Shown: positions 1-12,600, counted from the stretch's first letter. The stretch: 64,000 nt of DNA from Blastomussa wellsi (GCA_947652115.1 OX393571.1:16879310-16943309); one strand, 5' to 3'. Numbers and translations are program-made. Notes: generated by a model not told the origin, from the sequence alone.

Positions 1-497
1 TATTGAAGATCTTGGTTCGGGAAGATCTTGGTTAAGGAAGATCTTTGTTATGGAAGGTCTTGGTTATGCAAGATCTTGGTTAGGCGAAATCTTGGTTATG
101 CAATATCTTGGTTAGGCAAGATCTTGGTTATGGAAGATCTTGGTTATGCAAGAACTTGGTTAGGCAAGATCTTGGTTATGCAGGATCTTGGTTATGCAAG
201 ATCTTGGTTAGGAAAGATCTTGGTTATGAAAGATCTTGGTTATGCAAGATCTTGGTTATGCAAGATCTTGGTTAGGCAAGATCTTAGTTAGGCAAGATCT
301 TGGTTATGCAAGATCTTGGTTATGAAAAATCTTGGTTATTGAAGATCTTGGTTAGGCAAGATCTTGGTTATGCAAGATCTTGGTTATGCAAGATCTTGGT
401 TATGCAAGATCTTGGTTATGCAAGATCTTGGTTAGGGAAGATCTTGGTTATGCAAGATCTTGGTTTTAAAAGATCTTGGTTATGCAAGAGCTTGGTT

Positions 498-657
498 AGG
501 GAAGATCTTGGTTATGCAATATCTTGGTTTGGCAAGATCTCGGTAATGCAAGATCTTGGTTAGGGAAGATCTTGGTTATGCAAGATCTTGGTTATGCAAT
601 ATCTTGGTTTGGCAAGATCTCGGTAATGCAAGATCTTGGTTAGGGAAGATCTTGGTT
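498..657 (+). repeat. 80-bp tandem duplication (5 monomers x 2)
   Basis: The block ending with the alpha closing unit at 536 is repeated exactly 80 bp later (closing unit at 616), with the same upstream TATCTTGG plus TTTGGCAA unit and the same TTAGGGAA unit. It is the smallest clear whole-block duplication in the window and is exactly five monomers long. Confidence 0.8.
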
Positions 658-1079
658 ATGCAAGATCTTGGTTTTTGAAGATCTTGATTATGCAAGAACT
701 TGGTTAAGCAAGATCTTGGTTAGGGAAGATCTTGGTAATGGAAGATCTTGGTTTGGCAAGACCTTGGTTATGCAAGATCTTGGTTAGGCAAGATCTTGGT
801 TAGGCAAGATCTTGGTCAGGCAAGGTCTTGGTCATGCAAGATCTTGGTTATGCAAGATCTTGGTTAGGGAAGATCTTTGTTATGCAAGATCTTGGTTAGG
901 CAAGATCTTGGTTATGCAAGATCTTGGTTATGGAAGGTCTTGGTTATGCAAGAACTTGGTTAAGCAAGATCTTGGTTAGGGAAGATCTTGGTTATGCAAG
1001 TTCTTGGTTTGGCAAGACCTTGGTTATGCAAGATCTTGGTTAGGCAAGATCTTGGTTATTGAAGATCTTGGTTATTGAA

Positions 1080-1207
1080 GATCTTGGTTCGGGAAGATCT
1101 TGGTTAGGGAAGATCTTTGTTATGCAAGGTATTGGTTATGCAAGATCTTGGTTAGGCAAGATCTTGGTTATGCAATATCTTGGTTTGGCAAGATCTCGGT
1201 AATGCAA
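1080..1207 (+). repeat. Cassette alpha, exemplar (8 monomers, 128 bp)
   Basis: Eight variant monomers in fixed order: tail TTCGGGAA; tail TTAGGGAA; head GATCTTTG; head GGTATTGG; tail TTAGGCAA; consensus; TATCTTGGTTTGGCAA; and the diagnostic closing unit GATCTCGGTAATGCAA. The closing unit recurs at 536, 616, 1192, 1768, 3672, 5444, 5780, 6996, 8688, 9552, 12784, 13440, 14304, 17984, 19036, 19708, 20748, 20892, 22092, 22908, 26971, 27899, 28043, 29451 and 30315, and again through family D. At many sites the upstream seven monomers are also kept in order (for example 9440-9567, 14192-14319, 19596-19723, 26859-26986), which shows block copying. A sister version ends in GATCTTGGTAATGCAA and has GGTCTTGG in place of GGTATTGG. 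Confidence 0.93.
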
Positions 1208-1655
1208 GATCCTGGTTATGCAAGATCTTGGTTAGGGAAGATCTTGGTTATGCAAGAACTTGGTTAGGCAAGATCTTGGTCAGGCAAGATCTTGGTTATT
1301 GAAGATCTTGGTTCGGGAAGATCTTGGTTATGGAAGATCTTGGTTATGCAAGATCTTGGTTATGCAAGATCTTGGTTATGCAATATCTTGGTTTGGCAAG
1401 ATCTTGGTAATGCAAGATCTTGGTTAGGCAATATCTTGGTTATGGAAGATCTTGGTTATGCAAGATCTTGGTTATGCAAGATCTTGGTTATGCAAGATCT
1501 TGGCTATGCAAGATCTTTGTTAGGCAAGATCTTGGTTATGCAAGATCTTGGTTATTGAAGATCTTGGTTATGCAAGATCTTGGTTATGCAAGATCTTGGT
1601 TATGCAAGATCTTGGTTAGGCAAGATCTTGGTCAGGAAACATCTTGGTTATTGAA

Positions 1656-2110
1656 GATCTTGGTTCGGGAAGATCTTGGTTAGGGAAGATCTTTGTTATG
1701 CAAGGTATTGGTTATGCAAGATCTTGGTTAAGCAAGATCTTGGTTATGCAATATCTTGGTTTGGCAAGATCTCGGTAATGCAAGATCTTAGTTATGCAAG
1801 ATCTTGGTTAGGGAAGATCTTGGTTATGGAAGATCTTTGTTATGCAAGATCTTGGTTATTGAAGATCTTGGTTATGGAAGATCTTGGTTATGCATGATCT
1901 TGGTTATGCAAGATCTTGGTTATGCAAGATCTTGGTTAGGGAAGATCTTGGTTATGCAAGATCTTGGTTATGCGAGATCTTGGTTTTGCAAGATCTTGGT
2001 TATGCAAGATCTTGGTTAGGCAAGATCTTGGTTATGCAGGATCTGGGTTAGGCAAGATCTTGGTTAGGGAAGATCTTGGTTAGGGAAGATCTTGGTTATG
2101 CAAGATCTTG
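1656..2110 (+). repeat. HOR block paralogous to 5,668-6,122
   Basis: This stretch matches 5,668-6,122 at an offset of 4,012 bp (250 monomers plus 12 bp). The 12-bp remainder is explained by the single 12-bp unit at 5,176 between the copies. Shared private variants include the unit with tail TTAAGCAA, head GATCTTAG after the alpha closing unit, the GCGAGATC junction near 1,973 and GATCTGGG near 2,040. After about 2,110 the two copies follow different neighbours, so the right edge is a recombination junction. Confidence 0.87.
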
Positions 2111-2327
2111 GTTATGCAAGAACTTGGTTAGGCAAGATCTTGGTTAGGCAAGATTTTGGTTTTGGAAGATCTTGGTTATGCAAGATCTTGGTTATGCAAG
2201 ATCTTGGTTAGGGAAGATCTTGGTTATGCAAGATCTTGGTTATGCAAGATCTTGGTTAGGCAAAATCTTGGTTATGCAAGATCTTGGTTATGCAAGATCT
2301 TGGTTAGGCAAGACCTTGGTTATGCAA

Positions 2328-2660
2328 GAACTTAGTTAGACAAGATCTTGCTTATGCAAGATCTTGGTTAGGGAAGATCTTGGTTACGGAAGATCCTGGT
2401 TATGCAAGATCTTGGTTATGCAAGATCTTGGTTAGGCAAGACCTTGGTTATGCAAGAACTTGGTTAGACAAGATCTTGCTTATGCAAGATCTTGGTTATG
2501 CAAGAACTTGGATAGGCAAGATCTTGGTTATGGAAGATCTTGGTTATGCAAGATCTTGGATATGCAAGATCTTGGTTATGCAAGAACTTGGTTAGACAAG
2601 ATCTTGCTTATGCAAGATCTTGGTTATGCAAGAACTTGGATAGGCAAGATCTTGGTTAGG
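2328..2660 (+). repeat. 128-bp local HOR, about 2.5 copies (8 monomers)
   Basis: A rare pair, tail TTAGACAA followed by GATCTTGCTTATGCAA, occurs at 2,339, 2,467 and 2,595, exactly 128 bp (8 monomers) apart. Copies two and three also share a GATAGG tail next to GAACTTGG, which copy one lacks, so the third copy derives from the second. Confidence 0.8.
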
Positions 2661-2819
2661 GAAGATCTTTGTTATGCAAGGTATTGGTTATGCAAGATCT
2701 TGGTTAGGCAAGATCTTGGTTATGCAATATCTTGGTTTGGCAAGTTCTCGGTAATGCAAGATCTTGGTTATGCAAGATCTTGGTTAGGGAAGATCTTGGT
2801 TATGGAAGATCTTGGTTAT

Positions 2820-5690
2820 TGAAGATCTTGGTTATGCAAGATTTTGGTTATGCAAGATCTTGGTTACGCAAGATCTTGGTTAGGCAAGATCTTGGTTATG
2901 CAAGATCTCCGTTAGGCAAGATCTTGGTTATGCAAGATCTTGGTTATGCAAGAACTTGGTTATGCAAGATCTTGGTTAGGGAAGATCTTTGTTATGCAAG
3001 ATCTTGGTTATGGAAGATCTTGGTTATGCAAGATCTTGGTTATGGAAGGTCTTGGTTAGGGAAGATCTTTGTTATGCAAGATCTTGGTTATGGAAGATCT
3101 TGGTTATGCAAGATCTTGGTTATGCAAGATCTTGGTTATGCAAAATCTTGGTTAGGCAAGATCTTGGTTAGGCAAGATCTTTGTTATGCAAGATCTTGGT
3201 TATGGAAGATCTTGGTTATGAAAGATCTTGGTTATGCAAGATCTTGGTTATGCAAGATCTTGGTTAGGCAAGATCTTGGTTATACAAGATCTTGGTCAGG
3301 CAAAATCTTGGTTATTGAAGATCTTGGTTCGGGAAGATCTTGGTTAGGGAAGATCTTTGTTATGCAAGGTATTGGTTATGCAAGATCTTGGTTTGGCAAG
3401 ATCTTGGTAATGCAAGATCTTGGTTAGGGAAGATCTTGCTTATGGAACATCTTGGTTATGAAAGATCTTGGTTATGCAAGATCTTGGTTATGCAAGATCT
3501 TGGTTAGGCAAGATCTTGGTTAGGCAAGATCTTGGTCAGGCAAGATCTTGGTTATTGAAGATCTTGGTTCGGGAAGATCTTGGTTAGGGAAGATATTTGT
3601 TATGCAAGGTATTGGTTATGCAAGATTTTGGTTAGGGAAGATCTTGGTTATGCAATATCTTGGTTTGGCAAGATCTCGGTAATGCAAGATCTTGGTTAGG
3701 GAAGATCTTGGTTAGGCAAGATATTGGTTTGGCAAGATCTTGGTTAAGTAAGATCTTGGTTATGCAAGATCTTTGTTAGGGAAGATCTTGGTTATGCAAG
3801 ATCTTGGTTATGCAAGATCTTGGTTATGCAAGATCTTGGTTAGGCAAGATCTTGGTTTGGCAAGATCTTGGTTATGCAAATTCTTGGTTATGCAAGATCT
3901 TGGTTATGCAAGATCTTGGTTAGGCAAGATCTTGGTTATGCAAGATCTTGGTTAGGCAAGATCTTGGTTAGGGAAGATCTTGGTTATGCAAGATCTTGGT
4001 TAGGCAAGATCTTGGTTATGCAAGATCTTGGTTAGGCAAGATCTTGGTTAGGCAAGATCTTGGTTAGGGAAGATCTTGGTTATGCAAGATCTTGGTTATG
4101 CAAGATCTTGGTTTTGGAAGATCTTGGTTATGCAAAAACTTGGTTAAGCAAGATTTTGGTTAGGGAAGATCTTGGTTATGCAAGATCTTGGTTTGGCAAG
4201 ACCTTGGTTATGCAAGATCTTGGTTATGCAAGATCTTGGTTAGGCAAGATATTGGTTTGGCAAAATCTTGGTTATGCAAATTCTTGGTTATGCAAGATCT
4301 TGGTTATGCAAGATCTTGGTTAGGCAAGATCTTGGTTATGCAAGATCTTGGTTATGCAAGATCTTGGTTATGCAAGATCTTGGTTATGCAAGATCTCCGT
4401 TAGGCAAGATCTTGGTTATGCAAATTCTTGGTTATGCAAGAACTTGGTTATGCAAGATCTTGGTTAGGGAAGATCTCTGTTATGCAAGATCTTGGTTATG
4501 CAAGATCTTGGTAATGCAAGATCTTGGTTATGGAAGGTCTTGGTTATGCAAGATCTCCGTTAGGCAAGATCTTGGTTATGCAAAATGGTGGTTATTGAAG
4601 ATCTTGGTTAGGCAAGATCTTGGTTCGGGAAGATCTTGGTTATGCAAGATATTGGTTATGCAAGATCTTGGTTATGCAAGATCTTGGTTATGCAAGATCT
4701 TGGTTATGCAAGATCTTGGTTATGCAAGAGCTTGGTTATGCAAGATCTTGGTTATGCAAGATCTTGGTTATGCAAAATCTTGGTTATGCAAGATATTGGT
4801 TATGCAAGATCTTGGTTATGCAAGATCTTGGTTATTGAAGACCTTGGTTCGGGAAGATCTTGGTTAGGGAATATCTCGGTTATGCAAGATCTTGGTTATG
4901 CAAGATCTTGGTTATGCAAGATCTTGGTTATGCAAGATCTTGGTTATGCAAGAGCTTGGTTATGCAAGATCTTGGTTATGCAAGATCTTGGTTATGCAAA
5001 ATCTTGGTTATGCAAGATCTTGGTTAGGCAAGATCTTGGTTATGGAAGATCTTGGTTATGCAAGATCTTGGTTATGCAAGATCTTGGTTATGCAATATCT
5101 TGGTTAGGAAAAATCTTGGTTATGCAAGATCTTGGTTATGCAAGATCTTGGTTATGCAAGATCTTGGTTAGGCAAGATCTTGGTTAAGATCTTGGTTAGG
5201 CAAGATCTTGGTTATTGAAGATCTTGGTTCGGGAAGATCTTGGTTAAGAAAGATCTTTGTTATGTTAGGTATTGGTTATGCAAGATCTTGGTTATGCAAG
5301 ATCTTGGTTATTGAAGATCTTGGTTATGGAAGATCTTGGTTATTGAAGATCTTGGTTATGCAAGATCTTGGTTATGCGAGATCTTGGTTATGCAAGATCT
5401 TGGTTAGGCAAGATCTTGGTTATGCAATATCTTGGTTTGGCAAGATCTCGGTAATGCAAGATCTTGGTTAGGGAAGATCTTGGTTATGCAAGATCTTGGT
5501 TATGCAAGATCTTGGTTATGCAAGATCTTGGTTAGGCAAGATCTTGGTTTGGCAAGATCTTGGTTATGCAAATTCTTGGTTATGCAAGATCTTGGTTATG
5601 CAAGATCTTGGTTAGGCAAGATCTTGGTTATGCAAGATCTTGGTTAGGCAAGATCTTGGTTAGGGAAGATCTTGGTTATGCAAGATCTTG
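2820..5690 (+). repeat. Family A HOR unit, copy 1
   Basis: Matches 6,144-8,920 over nearly its whole length. The offset starts at 3,324 bp near 2,989, is 3,308 by 4,188, 3,244 by 5,208 and 3,228 by 5,560. Each step down is a whole number of 16-bp monomers, so the second copy differs by clean monomer loss (or the first by gain). The block holds cassettes gamma, delta, beta and alpha, a rare TTACGCAA tail near 2,870, and the first 12-bp monomer (5,176-5,187). Scattered substitutions separate the copies, for example GATCTTGC here near 3,425 against GATCTTGG near 6,750. Confidence 0.9.
5176..5187 (+). repeat. Off-length monomer, 12 bp
   Basis: Reads GATCTTGGTTAA, a consensus unit lacking four bases (TGCA or equivalent). 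It shifts GATC phase from 8 to 4 modulo 16 and is the first phase break in the window. Confidence 0.95.
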
Positions 5691-7411
5691 GTTAGGGAAG
5701 ATCTTTGTTATGCAAGGTATTGGTTATGCAAGATCTTGGTTAAGCAAGATCTTGGTTATGCAATATCTTGGTTTGGCAAGATCTCGGTAATGCAAGATCT
5801 TAGTTATGCAAGATCTTGGTTAGGGAAGATCTTGGTTATGGAAGATCTTTGTTATGCAAGATCTTGGTTATTGAAGATCTTGGTTATGGAAGATCTTGGT
5901 TATGCATTATCTTGGTTATGCAAGATCTTGGTTATGCAAGATCTTGGTTAGGGAAAATCTTGGTTATGCAAGATCTTGGTTATGCGAGATCTTGGTTTTG
6001 CAAGATCTTGGTTATGCAAGATCTTGGTTAGGCAAGATCTTGGTTATGCAGGATCTGGGTTAGGCAAGATCTTGGTTAGGGAAGATCTTGGTTAGGGAAG
6101 ATCTTGGTTATGCAAGATCTTGGTTATGCAAGATCTTGGTTATTGAAGATCTTGGTTATGCAAGATTTTGGTTATGCAAGATCTTGGTTACGCAAGATCT
6201 TGGTTAGGCAAGATCTTGGTTATGCAAGATCTCCGTTAGGCAAGATCTTGGTTATGCAAGATCTTGGTTATGCAAGAACTTGGTTATGCAAGATCTTGGT
6301 TAGGGAAGATCTTTGTTATGCAAGATCTTGGTTATGGAAGATCTTGGTTATGCAAGATCTTGGTTATGGAAGGTCTTGGTTAGGGAAGATCTTTGTTATG
6401 CAAGATCTTGGTTATGGAAGATCTTGGTTATGCAAGATCTTGGTTATGCAAGATCTTGGTTATGCAAAATCTTGGTTAGGCAAGATCTTGGTTAGGCAAG
6501 ATCTTTGTTATGCAAGATCTTGGTTATGGAAGATCTTGGTTATGAAAGATCTTGGTTATGCAAGATCTTGGTTATGCAAGATCTTGGTTAGGCAAGATCT
6601 TGGTTAGGCAAGATCTTGGTCAGGCAAGATCTTGGTTATTGAAGATCTTGGTTCGGGAAGATCTTGGTTAGGGAAGATCTTTGTTATGCAAGGTATTGGT
6701 TATGCAAGATCTTGGTTTGGCAAGATCTTGGTAATGCAAGATCTTGGTTAGGGAAGATCTTGGTTATGGAACATCTTGGTTATGAAAGATCTTGGTTATG
6801 CAAGATCTTGGTTATGCAAGATCTTGGTTAGGCAAGATCTTGGTTAGGCAAGATCTTGGTCAGGCAAGATCTTGGTTATTGAAGATCTTGGTTCGGGAAG
6901 ATCTTGGTTAGGGAAGATATTTGTTATGCAAGGTATTGGTTATGCAAGATCTTGGTTAGGGAAGATCTTGGTTATGCAATATCTTGGTTTGGCAAGATCT
7001 CGGTAATGCAAGATCTTGCTTAGGGAAGATCTTGGTTAGGCAAGATATTGGTTTGGCAAGATCTTGGTTAAGTAAGATCTTGGTTATGCAAGATCTTTGT
7101 TAGGGAAGATCTTGGTTATGCAAGATCTTGGTTATGCAAGATCTTGGTTATGCAAGATCTTGGTTAGGCAAGATCTTGGTTTGGCAAGATCTTGGTTATG
7201 CAAATTCTTGGTTATGCAAGATCTTGGTTATGCAAGATCTTGGTTAGGCAAGATCTTGGTTATGCAAGATCTTGGTTAGGCAAGATCTTGGTTAGGGAAG
7301 ATCTTGGTTATGCAAGATCTTGGTTAGGCAAGATCTTGGTTATGCAAGATCTTGGTTAGGCAAGATCTTGGTTAGGGAAGATCTTGGTTATGCAAGATCT
7401 TGGTTATGCAA

Positions 7412-7523
7412 GATCTTGGTTTTGGAAGATCTTGGTTATGCAAAAACTTGGTTAGGCAAGATTTTGGTTAGGGAAGATCTTGGTTATGCAAGATCTTGGT
7501 TTGGCAAGACCTTGGTTATGCAA
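7412..7523 (+). repeat. Cassette gamma, exemplar (7 monomers, 112 bp)
   Basis: Seven monomers in fixed order: tail TTTTGGAA; consensus; head AAACTTGG with tail TTAGGCAA; GATTTTGGTTAGGGAA; consensus; tail TTTGGCAA; and GACCTTGG with consensus tail. The same order appears near 4,108, 9,624, 14,368, 15,000, 19,772 and 33,910. In family C and D copies the AAACTTGG head is usually GAACTTGG and the GATTTTGG head is usually consensus, as at 30,387 and 43,213, so two gamma lineages can be told apart. Confidence 0.88.
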
Positions 7524-7699
7524 GATCTTGGTTATGCAAGATCTTGGTTAGGCAAGATATTGGTTTGGCAAGATCTTGGTTATGCAAATTCTTGGTTATG
7601 CAAGATCTTGGTTATGCAAGATCTTGGTTAGGCAAGATCTTCGTTATGCAAGATCTTGGTTATGCAAGATCTTGGTTATGCAAGATCTTGGTTATGCAA

Positions 7700-7795
7700 G
7701 ATCTCCGTTAGGCAAGATCTTGGTTATGCAAATTCTTGGTTATGCAAGAACTTGGTTATGCAAGATCTTGGTTAGGGAAGATCTCTGTTATGCAA
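7700..7795 (+). repeat. Cassette delta, exemplar (6 monomers, 96 bp)
   Basis: Six monomers in order: GATCTCCGTTAGGCAA; consensus; head ATTCTTGG; head GAACTTGG; tail TTAGGGAA; and head GATCTCTG. The CTCCG head is a rare variant that almost always sits at the same place in this block. Copies lie near 4,392, 9,904, 14,512, 15,280, 19,916, 21,406, 27,115 and 28,555. In later arrays the ATTCTTGG unit is missing or replaced by GATCTTAATTATGCAA, as near 23,340, 30,764, 38,207 and 43,472. Confidence 0.88.
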
Positions 7796-8419
7796 GATCT
7801 TGGTTATGCAAGATCTTGGTAATGCAAGATCTTGGTTATGGAAGGTCTTGGTTATGCAAGATCTCCGTTAGGCAAGATCTTGGTTATGCAAAATGGTGGT
7901 TATTGAAGATCTTGGTTAGGCAAGATCTTGGTTCGGGAAGATCTTGGTTATGCAAGATATTGGTTATGCAAGATTTTGGTTATGCAAGATCTTGGTTAGG
8001 CAAGTTCTTGGTTATGCAATATCTTGGTTTTGCAAGATCTTGGTAATGCAAGATCTTGGTTAGGCAATATCTTGGTTAGGAAAGATCTTGGTTATTGAAG
8101 ACCTTGGTTCGGGAAGATCTTGGTTAGGGAATATCTCGGTTATGCAAGATCTTGGTTATGCAAGATCTTGGTTATGCAAGATCTTGGTTATGCAAGAGCT
8201 TGGTTATGCAAGATCTTGGTTATGCAAGATCTTGGTTATGCAAAATCTTGGTTATGCAAGATCTTGGTTAGGCAAGATCTTGGTTATGGAAGATCTTGGT
8301 TATGCAAGATCTTGGTTATGCAAGATCTTGGTTATGCAATATCTTGGTTAGGAAAAATCTTGGTTATGCAAGATCTTGGTTATGCAAGATCTTGGTTATG
8401 CAAGATCTTGGTTAGGCAA

Positions 8420-8431
8420 GATCTTGGTTAA
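8420..8431 (+). repeat. Off-length monomer, 12 bp (copy 2)
   Basis: Same GATCTTGGTTAA unit as at 5,176, at the matching place in the duplicated block, 3,244 bp downstream. Phase moves from 4 to 0. Confidence 0.95.
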
Positions 8432-9619
8432 GATCTTGGTTAGGCAAGATCTTGGTTATTGAAGATCTTGGTTCGGGAAGATCTTGGTTAAGGAAGATCT
8501 TTGTTATGTTAGGTATTGGTTATGCAAGATCTTGGTTATGCAAGATCTTGGTTATTGAAGATCTTGGTTATGGAAGATCTTGGTTATTGAAGATCTTGGT
8601 TATGCAAGATCTTGGTTATGCGAGATCTTGGTTATGCAAGATCTTGGTTAGGCAAGATCTTGGTTATGCAATATCTTGGTTTGGCAAGATCTCGGTAATG
8701 CAAGATCTTGGTTAGGGAAGATCTTGGTTATGCAAGATCTTGGTTATGCAAGATCTTGGTTAGGCAAGATCTTGGTTTGGCAAGATCTTGGTTATGCAAA
8801 TTCTTGGTTATGCAAGATCTTGGTTATGCAAGATCTTGGTTAGGCAAGATCTTGGTTATGCAAGATCTTGGTTAGGCAAGATCTTGGTTAGGGAAGATCT
8901 TGGTTATGCAAGATCTTGGTTAGGGAAGATCTTTGTTATGCAAGGTCTTGGTTATGCAAGATCTTGGTTAGGCAAGATCTTGGTTATGCAATATCTTGGT
9001 TAGGAAAGATCTTGGTAATGAAAGATATTGGTTAGGCAATATCTTGGTTAGCAAAGATCTTGGTTATTTAAGACCTTGGTTCGGGAAGATCTTGGTTAGG
9101 GAATATCTTGGTTATGCAAGATCTTGGTTATGCAAGATCTTGGTTATGCAAGATCTTTGTTAGACAAGATCTTGGTTATGAAAGATCTTGGTTAGTCAAG
9201 ATCTTGGTTATGCAAGATCTTGGTTATGCAAGATCTTGGTTATGCAAGATCTTGGTTATGCAAGATCTTGGTTATGGAAGATCTTGGTTATGCAAGATCT
9301 TGGTTATGCAAGATCTTGGTTATGCAAGATCTTGGTTAGGCAAGATCTTGGTTATGCAAGAACTTGGTTAGGCAAGATCTTGGTTATGCAAGATCTTGGT
9401 TATGCAAGAACTTGGTTAGGCAAGATCTTGGTTATGCAAGATCTTGGTTCGGGAAGATCTTGGTTAGGGAAGATCTTTGTTATGCAAGGTATTGGTTATG
9501 CAAGATCTTGGTTAGGCAAGATCTTGGTTATGCAATATCTTGGTTTGGCAAGATCTCGGTAATGCAAGATCTTGGTTAGGGAAGATCTTGGTTATGCAAG
9601 ATCTTGGTTATGCAAGATC

Positions 9620-12600
9620 TTGGTTTTGGAAGATCTTGGTTATGCAAAAACTTGGTAAGGCAAGATTTTGGTTAGGGAAGATCTTGGTTATGCAAGATCT
9701 TGGTTTGGCAAGACCTTGGTTATGCAAGATCTTGGTTGTGCAAGATCTTGGTTAGGCAAGATATTGGTTTGGCAAGATCTTGGTTATGCAAATTCTTGGT
9801 TATGCAAGATCTTGGTTATGCAAGATCTTGGTTAGGCAAGATCTTGGTTATGCAAGATCTTGGTTATGCAAGATCTTGGTTATACAAGATCTTGGTTATG
9901 CAAGATCTCCGTTAGGCAAGATCTTGGTTATGCAAATTCTTGGTTATGCAAGAACTTGGTTATGCAAGATCTTGGTTAGGGAAGATCTCTGTTATGCAAG
10001 ATCTTAGTTATGCAAGATCTTGGTAATGCAAGATCTTGGTTATGGAAGGTCTTGGTTATGCAAGATCTCCGTTAGGCAAGATCTTGGTTATGCAAAATGG
10101 TGGTTATTGAAGATCTTGGTTAGGCATAATCTTGGTTCGGGAAGATCTTGGTTATGCAAGATCTTGGTTATGCAAGAACGTGGTTATGCAAGATCTTGGT
10201 TAGGGAAGATCTTTGTTATGCAAGGTCTTGGTTATGCAAGATCTTGGTTAGGCAAGATCTTGGTTATGCAATATCTTTGTTAGGGAAGATCTTGGTTATG
10301 CAAGATCTTGGTTATGCAAGATCTTGGTTGGGCAAGATCTTTGTTATGGAAGATCTTGGTTATGCAAGATCTTGGTTATGCAAGATCTTGGTTAGGCAAG
10401 ATCTTGGTTATGGAAGATTTTGGTTATGCAAGATCTTTGTTAGGGAAGATCTTGGTTATGCAAGATCTTGGTTATGCAAGATCTTGGTTAGGCAAGATCT
10501 TGGTTATGGAAGATCTTGGTTATGCAAGATCTTGGTTATGCAAGATCTTGGTTAGGCAATATCTTGGTTATGCAAGATATTGGTTATTGAAGACCTTGGT
10601 TCGGGAAGACCTTGGTTCGGGAAGATCTTGGTTAGGGAATATCTTGGTTATGCAAGATCTTGGTTATGGAAGATCTTGGTTAGGGAAGATCTTCGTTATG
10701 CAAGATATTGGTTTGGCAAGATTTTGGTTATGCTAGATCTTGGTTATGCAAGATCTTGGTTAGGGAATATCTTGGTTTGGCAAGATCTTGGTTATGCAAG
10801 ATCTTGGTTATGCAAGATCTTGGTTAGGCAAGATCTTGGTTTGGCAAGATCTTGGTTATGCAAGATCTTGGTTATGCAAGATCTTGGTTATGCAAGATCT
10901 TGGTTAGGCAAGATCTTGGTTATGCAAGATCTCCGTTAGCCAAGATCTTGGTTATGCAAGATCTTGGTTATGCAAGATCTTGGTTATGCAAGATCTTGGT
11001 TAGGCAAGATCTTCGTTATGCAAAATCTTGGTTATTGAAGATCTTGGTTATGCAAGATCTTGGTTAGGCAAGATCTTGGTTATGCAAGATCTTGGTTATG
11101 CAACATCTTGGTTTTGGAAGATCTTGGTTATGCAAGATCTTGGTTATGCAAGATCTTGGTTATGCAAGATCTTGGTTTGGCAAGATCTTGGTTATGCAAG
11201 ATCTTGGTTATGCAAGATCTTGGTTATGCAAGATCTTGGTTTGGCAAGATCTTGGTTATGCAAAATCTTGGTTATTGAAGATCTTGGTTAGGCAAGATCT
11301 TGGTTAGGCAAGATCTTGGTTATGCAAGATCTTGGTTATGCAAGATCTTGGTTATGCAAGATCTTGGTTATGGAAGATCTTAGTGAGGGAAGATCTTGGT
11401 TATGCAAGATATTGGTTTGGCAAGACCTTGGTTATGCTAGATCTTGGTTATGCAAGATCTTGGTTAGGGAATATCTTGGTTTGGCAAGATCTTGGTTATG
11501 CAAGATCTTGGTTATGCAAGATCTTGGTTAGGCAAGATCTTGGTTTGGCAAGGTCTTGGTTATGCAAGATCTTGGTTATGCAAGATCTTGGTTATGCAAG
11601 ATCTTGGTTATGCAAGATCTCCGTTAGCCAAGATCTTGGTTATGCAAGATCTTGGTTATGCAAGATCTTGGTTTGGCAAAATCTTGGTTATGCAAGAACT
11701 TGGTTAGGCAAGATCTTGGTTATGCAAGATCTTGGTTATGCAAGATCTTGGTTATGCAAGATCTTGGTTAGGGAAGATCTTGGTTAGGCAAGATCTTGGT
11801 TAGGCAAGATGTTGGTTATGCAAGATCTTGGTTATGCAAGAACTTGGTTAGGCAAGATCTTGGTTATCCAAGATCTTGGTTTTCGAAGATCTTGGTTATG
11901 CAAGAACTTGGTCAGGCAAGATCTTGGTTAGGGAAGATCTTGGTTATGCAAGATCTTGGTTTGGCAAGAGCTTGGTTATGCAAGATCTTGGTTATGCAAG
12001 ATCTTGGTTAGGCAATATCTTGGTTATGCAAGATCTTGGTTATTGAAGACTTTGGTTCGGGAAGATCTTGGTTATGCAAGATCTTGGTTATGCATGATCT
12101 TGGTTATGAAAGATCTTGGTTAGGCAAGATCTTGGTTATGCAAGATCTTGGTTATGCAAGATCTTGGTTTTGGAAGATCTTCGTTATGCAAGATCTTGGT
12201 TTGGCAAGATCTTTGTTATGCAAGATCTTGGTTATGCAAGATCTTGGTTATGCAAGATCTTGGTTTGGCAAGATCTTGGTTATGCAAGATCTTGGTTATG
12301 CAAGATCTTGGTTTGGCAAGATCTTGGTTATGCAAAATCTTGGTTATTGAAGATCTTGGTTAGGCAAGATCTTGGTTAGGCAAGATCTTGGTTATGCAAG
12401 AACTTGGTTATGCGAGATCTTGGTTAGGGAAGATCTTTGTTATGCAAGATCTTGGTTATGGATGATCTTGGTAATGCAAGATCTTGGTTATGGAAGGTCT
12501 TGGTTATGCAAGATCTCCGTTAGGCAAGATCTTGGTTATGCAAAATGTTGGTTATTGAAGTTCTTGGTTAGGCAAGATCTTGGTTAGGCAAGATCTTCGT

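Larger units (their letters stand above)
6144..8920 (+). repeat. Family A HOR unit, copy 2
   Basis: Paralogue of 2,820-5,690. The left junction near 6,130 joins a copy of the 1,656-2,110 block directly to this unit, which in copy 1 is preceded by the 128-bp local HOR; the intervening 700 bp are absent here. It carries its own 12-bp monomer at 8,420-8,431 in the corresponding place. From about 8,690 rightward the sequence also matches 13,440 onward (offset 4,752 bp, exactly 297 monomers), so this end doubles as the start of family B. Confidence 0.9.

Noticed and set aside
1080..1111. CENP-B-box-like TTCG...CGGG
   Set aside because: The TTCGGGAA unit has TTCG and CGGG overlapping rather than at the spacing of the 17-bp box; the core bases do not align.
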